Shown here one piece after another: positions 56,206-64,000 of a DNA stretch of 64,000 nucleotides. The DNA is from Zoroaster sp. YZ-2022 (Eukaryota > Echinodermata > Asteroidea > Forcipulatida > Zoroasteridae), in contig CM055823.1 of assembly GCA_029582265.1 (NCBI GenBank), positions 6,758,001 to 6,822,000 of the forward strand. Direction: 5' to 3'. Every line of letters starts with the position of its first letter. Within the stretch, counting starts at the first letter, position 1. Both the position numbers and the translations under genes were made by a program. Under the pieces are notes generated by a model. That model had not been told where the DNA came from and searched no databases. It saw nothing but the letters and a program-made list of their open reading frames with translations.

Positions 56206-57115
56206 TGCATCTATGGTGTTCAATACATAAAATATAAATAAATGGAAATGTTGACAAAACTGATTCAATGAAAATGCTTACTTTCTGTGAATCAAGATAT
56301 ACATTAAAGGGAAGATACAACATTGGTAATGTTGGCAAAACTGCTTCCATGACTAGCTTACTGTCTTTGAATCAAGATATACATTAAAGGGAAGATACAA
56401 CATTGGTCATGTTGGCTAAACTGCTTCTATGAGTATGCTTACTCTCTTTGAATCAAGATATACATTAAAGGGAAGATACAACATTGGTAATGTTGGCTAA
56501 ACTGCTTCTATGAGTATGCTTACTCTCTTTGAATCAAGATATACATTAAAGGGAAGATACAACATTGGTAATGTTGGCAAAACTGCTTCCATGACTAGCT
56601 TACTGTCTTTGAATCAAGATATACATTGAAGGGAAGATACAACATTGGTAATGTTGGCTAAACTGCTTCTATGAGTATGCTTACTCTCTTTGAATCAAGA
56701 TATACATTAAAGGGAAGATACAACATTGGTAATGTTGGCTAAACTGCTTCTATGAGTATGCTTACTCTCTTTGAATCAAGATATACATTAAAGGGAAGAT
56801 ACAACATTGGTAATGTTGGCAAAACTGCTTCCATGACTAGCTTACTGTCTTTGAATCAAGATATACATTGAAGGGAAGGTACAGCATTGGTAATGTTGGC
56901 CAAACTGCTTCTATGAGTATGCTTACTCTCTTTGAATCAAGATATACATTAAAGGGAAGATACAGCATTGGTAATGTTGGCTAAACTGCTTCTATGAGTA
57001 TGCTTACTCTCTTTGAATCAAGATATACATTAAAGGGAAGATACAACATTGGTAATGTTGGCAAAACTGCTTCCATGACTAGCTTACTGTCTTTGAATCA
57101 AGATATACATTAAAG
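56206..57115 (+). repeat. 80/81-bp minisatellite with 242-bp higher-order period (array 2)
   Basis: About 11 units. Two variants, ATGACTAGCTTACTGTC (80 bp, C) and ATGAGTATGCTTACTCTC (81 bp, T), follow the order C-T-T repeatedly, giving a 242-bp higher-order unit present about 3.3 times. The 5' flank matches array 1. Confidence 0.92.
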
Positions 57116-57699
57116 CGTTTTACACAACAGTAATAACCATTGGCTATTGCAAAAGGCCTATTAGTCTAGTTCCCAGACTATATCAAGCACTGAAGCACAC
57201 GCTATCTTGTGGTAACGCCACGGCACCAGAACAGAATACACAACACATTGCACTTGTAGTATATTTAAATATAATATTTATAATATCTAATATTTTGATT
57301 GGTATCCAAATAGGATTATAAACAAAAGTTTAATGGCTATAAAATGGTTGTGAATGACTTTAAATGGACACGTGATAAGAATAAGAACGAAGATACTGAT
57401 ATGCATGGAAAACGACATGTGGATAATGAGAAGAGATTGGGAATATTTATAAGTAGGCCTGTACTGTCTGTCATTTATATATTTATTAACTAAAATACCA
57501 CTTTCAATAATTTTATCACTCAAAATATGACAAAATAAAGATATAATGAAATACCATCTCCTTATTATAATTAGTTATAAAATATTCTCAGATCTAGATT
57601 ATTGACTTATAGAACACACTTTAGAACAAACTGCATGCAGTATACTCAAGTAAACAGTAATATCAGATATCAAATTTTTGATATCTTTGGTTCCCAGTC
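57116..57699. other. AT-rich intergenic stretch
   Basis: Nothing recognised. Confidence 0.45.
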
Positions 57700-58010
57700 T
57701 CCGGTTTCTGGTCGTTTTTTTAATTAATTAATTAATTATTATTATTTTTTTTTTAACCAGTAAAATATGTGATACACATGTATACGCGGGGACCAAATTT
57801 CCTATTTACAAAGTATGGTGGCTATGAGAGGCTTCACATAATCGTTTAAAACACAGCACGACAGAATTCAAATCGATCCAGCGTTTTTGGCTGCACTTGG
57901 ACATCGTTTCTTAGCAAAAAATAAATAACATAAAATAAAAATAAATTAATTAATTAAAAAATGCCGCCGCGCGGGTCTGAGGCGACGCAGACCAGAAACC
58001 GGATACTTTT
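57700..58010 (-). repeat. Dispersed repeat family 'CCACCATACTTTGTATATGG', copy 3
   Basis: The reverse complement aligns with 34220-34540 and 48815-49010, including GGGGACCAAATTTCC and CATACTTTGTA. Confidence 0.65.
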
Positions 58011-58061
58011 TTTTTGCCTTGAAGGGATTGTATTGGTAAAGTATTCCTAAATGCATCTATA

Positions 58062-58293
58062 CATAACAGCAAAAGAAACGTCACCCCCTAAATTTTGTTA
58101 AGTAATTATATTTATTAAACATAATAAATATACAATGTTGTGGGATGGTTGGCTGCCAGGTCAACCAAATTTGCCACATTGTGTTCGTGTTACACTCCAT
58201 ACTCATGATATTCTTCATTAATTAAACAAATTATATTAATTATAAAATGAAAATAATAAATATTTTAGGGGTGACGTTTCTTTTGCTGTTATG
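58062..58293. mobile_element. TA-flanked MITE, CATAACAGCAAAAGAAACGT ends
   Basis: 232 bp. CATAACAGCAAAAGAAACGT at left and its inverse at right, with TA on each side. The AACAGCAAAAGAAACG core is shared with the element at 55095. Confidence 0.85.
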
Positions 58294-58331
58294 TATATAT
58301 CTATACTTCCAAGATGAGAACGTGTCAACAT

Positions 58332-58730
58332 AATGTGACCTGTTACAACGAAATGAGCGTCGCACTATACCATTTCACAGTACAGCGGGAAAAGTGAAAA
58401 ATCGGAGGGGAGGTCTAATTTGTTTTGTTATTATATTTGCAATTTGTATATTTCCTTATATCGAATTCCAAATTTTCAGTTCGATCAGACAATTAAAAAC
58501 CTCAATTTCAGGCCAATTTCGTTTGGTAGCTTTTATCGTGTTCTGACAAACAATTTGAAACAAAGACGGAAACAAAGCCGCAAATCCCCCTCTGGTGGTC
58601 TGGTGGATCGCTGCAACCCCAAGTGTTATTTATCATTGGAAAGCTCTTGTTCTGCTGAATCCAGAAATAACAATAACTCAATTGTTTAAATTTCCGACTT
58701 TAAGCTCATTTTGTGGTGACAGGTCACATA
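58332..58730. mobile_element. ATGTGACCTGT-ended MITE
   Basis: About 400 bp with ends AATGTGACCTGTTACAACGA and the inverse of TATGTGACCTGTCACCACAA. Both continue into AAATGAGC. Confidence 0.75.
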
Positions 58731-59370
58731 TTTTGTTGTGTCAATAATGATAATAAATTCATATAAAATGTGTATGTTTACATTTAAAATTTCACATGAG
58801 ACCAATTTCAAAGAATTGCTTAGCAGACAAAAATTGCTTACTAGAACAATTTGCTTAGCAGATTTCTATGGTTACCAGCTAAACTTGGATACAAAATGTC
58901 TGCATTTTTGCTGGAAGTCTGTTCTCATAATGCTTAGCAAAAATATTTGCTTAGCAAAATTCTCTGCTAGGTAGCTCTAGGAAATTGTCCCATGGTCTCA
59001 ACATACAGGAAGGGAATGACTGTTTTTCTTTCTTTCTTCCACAGACATCTTCACATTTTGTTTTGCGTTTGTTTTGTTTGTCAGTCTATTGGTCTGTTTT
59101 GTTGTACTCCCCCTATCTGACTCTTTGCTTTTCACTTCTCTGTACCATGCTCGATATGCGGCAGAGTGCCACCCCCCAATGTCCCTATACACTGTTGTTC
59201 TATTGTTAACGGACCTCTCCCCCACCGAAATCCTCTAAAGAATTCCTACGATTCCTGGAACACAATGAAGACACAATGGGAGGGGGGCACTCGGCCGCAT
59301 ATCAAGCATCCCACGGACTTCCCCTGTCCTTCCTGTACATAGCTATTCACATCTAATCCCTCTTTTTTCC

Positions 59371-59561
59371 TGCCTCTGCCTCTGCCTCTGCCTCTGCCTC
59401 TGCCTCTGCCTCTGCCTCTGCCTCTGCCTCTGCCTCTGCCTCTGCCTCTGCCTCTGCCTCTGCCTCTGCCTCTGCCTCTGCCTCTGCCTCTGCCTCTGCC
59501 TCTGCCTCGACTCTGCCTCTGCCTCTGCCTCTGCCTCTGCCTCTGCCTCTGCCTCTGCCGC
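59371..59561. repeat. (TGCCTC)n hexanucleotide microsatellite
   Basis: About 31 units, broken once near 59507. The reverse strand gives a spurious Arg-Gly repeat ORF. Confidence 0.97.
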
Positions 59562-59846
59562 TCGTATACTTTTTCTTTCACACCTGACTACCGTTTGCCC
59601 TCTCTTGTGTATTTTGTATAAGTGTGTTTGTTTATTTCGTCCGTTTTACCTTTGGAAAAGAACCTGCTAGTTTCGAAACGTAAGACCAATATATAACTGC
59701 TATTTTGCATTTAAAATTTCGAATACATTTCACGTTTTCTGAAGAATGACAGCATGTCATAGGGATTAATGCCTCAGGAATTAATGCCTCAGTATGCTTG
59801 GTATCCTAACCAACTTCACATCATGTGTTTAGATCATTATTCAGTA

Positions 59847-60163
59847 ACCCTCCTACTACTACATGGGTCAAAATCAGTCAAAATGTTGATATACTTGCCA
59901 AGGTATATACCTATAGTGCACTTAAAGTCGAACACTGTCAAACCTAACGTGTAGCAAGTACATTTACAGGTCAAAATGAGTCGACCGTTTTTGACTGGTA
60001 AAAGCATTCTCTGGTGAGTTCAGGGTGATCAACATGACAATAAAAACCAGTCAAAAATGCCCCTGTGTGCACATTATTTTTGGGTCAACAGTCAAAACGG
60101 GCAGTTGACTGGTTTCGACCTCTGTAGCAACTTCCCACTAAAGTGCAGCTATAGTAGGAGGGG
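59847..60163. mobile_element. CCCTCCTA-ended MITE, inverted copy
   Basis: AACCCTCCTACTACT at left and TAGTAGGAGGGG at right. The interior is the reverse complement of the 41886-42177 body. The TTAA flanks have decayed. Confidence 0.7.
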
Positions 60164-60770
60164 TAATATTGTAATCGGGTAATTAAGGTGTACAATCCCT
60201 GTAAAGAGAGCTGTGGGTTCAATCACGACAGGGTCCAGGTTGATGTCGTTGCTAAAACTGAAATTACAATTCTTTGCAAATACCACAACGCGCACGCGCG
60301 AGCCAATCTGTGTAATACAGTCATGCTAGTCTAGCTAATGATAAAATACTGCAAAACTAACCTTTCCTCCTAAAATATTGTCTATCAGTGATCACGCTGA
60401 ACAACAGTTAGCCATGCTTTTCTGCTATACTCCTATTTTTGTGTGTTCCGTTTGATAGAGTAACTACATAGATTGTTCGATTACATCAGACCTTAACTCC
60501 ACGGATATTGTCTAAAAATGTTACAGTCACACTACTACACAGCAGTTCGCTTTTGTTGTAACTTTTGTGTTTAGTTTAATTAATAACGCAACTACGTATA
60601 TTATTGTTCTATGTTAAACGACACAGTAACGTACTGCTCGGTTTAATGTGAATGTTGATCGCTAGCTAGACCGAGATGCAATGCGCGCGTATATGTGCGA
60701 AGTAGTCACGTGTATGTGCGAAGTAGTGCGAAGTAGTCAGCTATTTTTTCTGCAGCATACTTCGTCAATA
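60164..60770. other. Intergenic, nothing recognised
   Basis: No repeat pairing or exon signature. Confidence 0.45.
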
Positions 60771-61225
60771 GCCTGAAGATCGACGTCACGCTTTGACCTG
60801 GAGCCGGAGGCGCGTGAATAGACCTTTCCCATGATGGTAATTACATTTGCGCAGGCGTACAGACACCACTGGTTGGCAACCGCCATAGAGTTGTGCAGTA
60901 TAAAAACGCACAAGCGCGTGTGCGTCAAGCCACCATCATATCCCCATACAAAAAAGGCGCAACGTTCCCTCGTTTTTCCCACCAATAGTGTCAATGCGCA
61001 CGCGCGATGTGTAATTAGCATATTTCATGGGAAAGGTCTATTACGCCAGATCTTGGCCGTGCAGCCGCCATATTTTTCCCGATGCTGAACTTTGACCTTG
61101 GTTGGTAGCTAGCGCGCAAGCCTCGAAGCGTGACGTCAGGATCTCCAGCACAAAGCGTTAACGTATCCATTGAAATCCTTTGAGTGGTACGCCTGGAGCC
61201 CGTATATATCCTTGATAGGATGTAG
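60771..61225 (-). mobile_element. TGACGTCA-family MITE, copy 3, split by a nested MITE
   Basis: Left part GCCTGAAGATCGACGTCACG, right part GCCTCGAAGCGTGACGTCAG. The two are separated by a 220-bp nested insertion at 60820-61039. Confidence 0.7.
60820..61039. mobile_element. Nested MITE with AGACCTTTCCCATGA ends
   Basis: AGACCTTTCCCATGATGG at left and CATGGGAAAGGTCT at right. The GTGAATTACGCC of intact family members is split here, with a possible 2-bp AT duplication. It contains a TATAAAAA word near 60900 and CpG-rich sequence. Confidence 0.75.
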
Positions 61226-61299
61226 ACAGGGCACCAGTCTAACTTCGGCTTGAAATTGGCACAGAAATCTAATTTAAAAAAAGGTTTTTCACTAATTAA

Positions 61300-61510
61300 T
61301 TCACCGCCAAAATTGATTGGCATGGTAGTCCAGTGGTTAGAACGCTCGCCTTGCCAATAAATGGTATCGAGTTCAAGAGTAGATTTTCAACATTTTCAAA
61401 ACATTTTTTTATACATTTTTTTAATACATTTTTTAACTACAAAATTAATTCAGAAGCAAAGCCTTTCTAAATATTATTAATCACGGGGGATTTTTTTAAA
61501 AGGAGAAACG
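61300..61510 (+). repeat. Solo copy of the tRNA-Gly-headed repeat found in FB2 arms
   Basis: AATTCACCGCCAAAATTGAT, then a tRNA-Gly-like head (61319-61380), then TTAACTACAAAATTAATTCAG. It is collinear with 31200-31420 in the FB2 right arm, so this repeat exists outside FB2. Confidence 0.65.
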
Positions 61511-61514
61511 GTCA

Positions 61515-62320
61515 AAAATTAATTTTTAGTATACAAATGCATATAGTTGACGAAGTGTACTGCAGAAAAAAATCGCGCGCAGTCAATAGGTTACCGCTAT
61601 TGTGTGAACAATAGGTGTTTGTTTTTATCCGTGTCCTAAATCATTGTCATTATATATTTATTTTAATAAGAATGTTATAAAATAAAATATGAAATAAATA
61701 AAGAGCTTGCCAATGACAATACCGTCTTCTGTTGTAATTCCTTATAAAATAATGTCAGATTTCTGTGCATTAGTTTTTCTAGGATAATAATAATATCATA
61801 ATATATCGTCGTGTGCCCGGAAGAATGACGTAACGAAAGTGTGACCGGCAAAAGGTCATAAGCAATTAATGTGCAAAATTGTGTTTCAAGAAAACAGAGT
61901 GTGAAAGTTTTCTGCTATTTTTATAAGTCATTGTAGGAAAGTTAAATTCCGCATGGGAATGGAAAAACATGTCTTGGGAGTAATTCTAACAACAATAACA
62001 GTTATGCCCTACTTTTTTTCAAAGGAGCTATTTTATTGCTTACGACCTTCTGCTGGGACAAAAATGTTGTACTTTGTGTGCCCGCGGGAATAAGGTTGTA
62101 GAGCCTCACAACCTTTTTTCTGGTCACACGACGATATTATGTTGGTGTTTGTCATGGCAAATCCAAATGGACATTTCTCATCTATATAAATTCGCCTTCT
62201 AGAACTACCCCCGCTCCTCTTTTGGCGTCTGCCTTGTTTTGCACCCCCTGTTTATAGCCATCTCAGTTTGTGTAACTTACTAGTAGGCCCAAGTCAAGTC
62301 TTGGTGCAAGACGGTTATTG
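61515..62320. other. Intergenic, nothing recognised
   Basis: AT-rich with no exon or repeat signature. Confidence 0.45.
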
Positions 62321-62824
62321 TGGGTGCACCCCACTAAATAAACTTCCATAGTAAACAGTGTTAAACACAAAATATTCAAAAATCGTAAAAAAATACTTAA
62401 AAGTCCCACAGTTTTTAAAACCAAAAGAAAAAATATTGATCGATATATAACCTTTTATTTTCTTCTCTATTTACTGTCTAAAGTCCAGGTTTCCAGGAAG
62501 TTATCCTCATCCCAATGAAAACCACCCTCTACAGTAGTGAAAACGTCCACACTGAAAAACAGCCATTTTGGAAAAAGGCCTTGGGGGGGGGGGGGAGCCT
62601 ATGCTTGAATTCAAATTAGGACCACTTTTTCAGGGCCTAGTGTGTCCCAAAATACTCAAAGTTGAAAGCCAAGGACCCCCAGGTTATGATATTGGGCCAT
62701 TTTTACATAATCCATCAAATGTATGGGCCTCAAATCTTTGTTTTTCAGAAAAATTTGAGGACGTACACTTATGATAAACAGCTTGGCGCATTGAATTCCT
62801 CACTATTTAGTGGGGTGCACCCTT
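62321..62824. mobile_element. ~500-bp MITE with GGGTGCACCCCACTAAATA ends
   Basis: GGGTGCACCCCACTAAATAA at left is mirrored by TATTTAGTGGGGTGCACCC at right. It includes a 13-base G run at 62583-62595. No ORF of note. Confidence 0.8.
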
Positions 62825-63049
62825 GTATGTCACGAAAAATCTACATGGATAAAATCCACTGATAGAGGGCGTTCACTCACAGCCGCCAATACGTGGCGGT
62901 TTTCGTGGTAAGTCGGTTTGTCGTGCATAGCACCCACTAGCAGCAGATCCTGTGTGAGAACTACAGAGCGGTTTGATCGTCAATCGTATGTGTGTATAAT
63001 TTAACTAAATCAAAAAGACCGTCTTGCAACAACAATACCCTTAGACTGC

Positions 63050-63262
63050 TCCCCAGTTATCCTCAAGGATACTAGACAGGCGTACCACCATTCAAGGGAT
63101 TTCATTGGATACGTATGTTGTGCTGAAGATCTGACGTCACGCTTCGACGCTCGCGAGCTAGCTGCCAACTAAGGTCAAAGTTGAATCTCAAAAGGCGGCC
63201 ACGGCCAGTTCCTGGCGTAATTCACGAGCCTCGAAGCGTGACGTCAGATCTTCAGGCTATGG
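63050..63262 (+). mobile_element. TGACGTCA-family MITE, copy 4 (best preserved)
   Basis: Has TGAAGATCTGACGTCACGCT at one side and GCGTGACGTCAGATCTTCAG at the other, so two full TGACGTCA palindromes. The flank AAGGATACTAGACAGGCGTA is shared with the other copies. Confidence 0.8.
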
Positions 63263-63835
63263 GCGCGTTCAAGTAGCTTCCCCGAGAGGTAACCGGAGTA
63301 CGTCACATGGGTGAGCCCCGATTACAACCTAATCGAACGAGCATCCCGTTAAACGTTCGCCCTCTTGTTGTCGTTAAAGCGATGTGAAGAATGTCAAAGG
63401 TCACATGGACTTTGTAAACAAAATTTTTACAACGAAACGATCGCAAAGTAATTTTTTCCCATGTAAAAAAAGAACTAATGATCTTCTCAGGTTCGTACAA
63501 AACAGCATGTCCAAAGTTTTAGTACAAGAACAGTCTCTACTCGACTCACAAATGAATTGTTTCAGAGATGAAAATGTTTGTCAAACTTCATGAAATTGCC
63601 ACACTGAAAACAAAAATGGCGGCCATTAAGAATATTCTCAAAGTGACGTCACGCACGTCACTTACCCGGCAATGACGTCATGCCTACTCGAACGCACCAG
63701 AGTCAGACCCGGGTCAACCCGGGGAAGCTACTCGAACGCACCCTATACTTGCCTTATTCTTGATCAAGCTTATTAATATTATTATTATAGAGGGCGCTAT
63801 TGGTATTTACTGTGCTAAAGACGAAGCCGTCGCTT

Positions 63836-64000
63836 TAGCCTGAAGATGATGACATCATGCTTTGAGGCTCGTGATTACGTCAAATAGTGGCCGTAGGGCG
63901 CCATGTTTTCTCTGAGATTCAAAGTGTGACGTCAGATCTTCAGCACAACGTATCCAATGAAGTCCCTTGAATGGTACGCCAGGTGCCTGTCTTTATTCTG
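63836..64000 (-). mobile_element. TGACGTCA-family MITE, copy 5 (cut by window end)
   Basis: GCCTGAAGATGATGACATCA at left and GTGTGACGTCAGATCTTCAG at right, then AACGTATCCAATGAAGTCCC, inverse to copy 4. Confidence 0.75.

Noticed and set aside
59246..59581. Arg-Gly repeat protein on the minus strand
   Set aside because: Translation of a (TGCCTC)n microsatellite.

Overview
This window is animal nuclear DNA, AT-rich and dense in repeats. The coding signal sits in short, phase-compatible exons with GT..AG borders. Satellites, SINEs and many small inverted-repeat transposons fill the rest. I see no bacterial operons, ribosome binding sites or CRISPR. The gene content (histamine N-methyltransferase-like paralogs and a TNF-receptor-like gene) and repeat style suggest a marine deuterostome invertebrate. 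An echinoderm is most likely and a hemichordate or cephalochordate is possible. I cannot name the species.

Layout. 1-6.4 kb: a truncated copy of a ~2.4 kb dispersed repeat (here called Rep1), then a 2.1 kb foldback element (FB1, ~2171-4258). 6.4-11.7 kb: HNMT-like gene A, four coding exons, 377 aa. 11.7-14.8 kb: Rep1 copies B and C in tandem. 15.7-24.3 kb: HNMT-like gene B, the same four exons and 377 aa, larger because of a hAT-like insertion in intron 2. 24.4-25.5 kb: an insertion absent from the gene A flank. 25.5-32.9 kb: Rep1 copy D, split by a 5.0 kb foldback element (FB2, 26895-31904) with a 6-bp target duplication. 33-36 kb: inverted-repeat elements and a SINE. 37.0-54.7 kb: a TNF-receptor-superfamily-like gene with a signal-peptide exon, a cysteine-rich plus transmembrane exon and a cytoplasmic exon after a 14 kb intron full of transposons. 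55-64 kb: MITEs and minisatellites; no gene recognised.

How it fits together. The two methyltransferase genes form one tandem duplication, with Rep1 copies before, between and after them, as expected from unequal exchange between repeats. Elements present in both copies (a CACTG-ended MITE and a palindromic intron minisatellite) predate the duplication. The hAT-like insertion, with its empty site preserved in gene A, postdates it. Both enzymes keep the SAM-binding fold but appear to lack the residues that bind histamine in mammalian HNMT, so the substrate is probably different. The TNFR-like gene carries a TRAF6-type motif; no death domain is seen in the window.

The most novel signal is the pair of foldback elements. 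Their bodies appear unrelated, yet both carry 21-bp subterminal tandem repeats built on the same core, T(T/A)GTCGCGTCG, in inverted orientation at the two ends. FB1 also holds an exon-like fragment (start codon plus a SAM-domain-like helix) in both arms.
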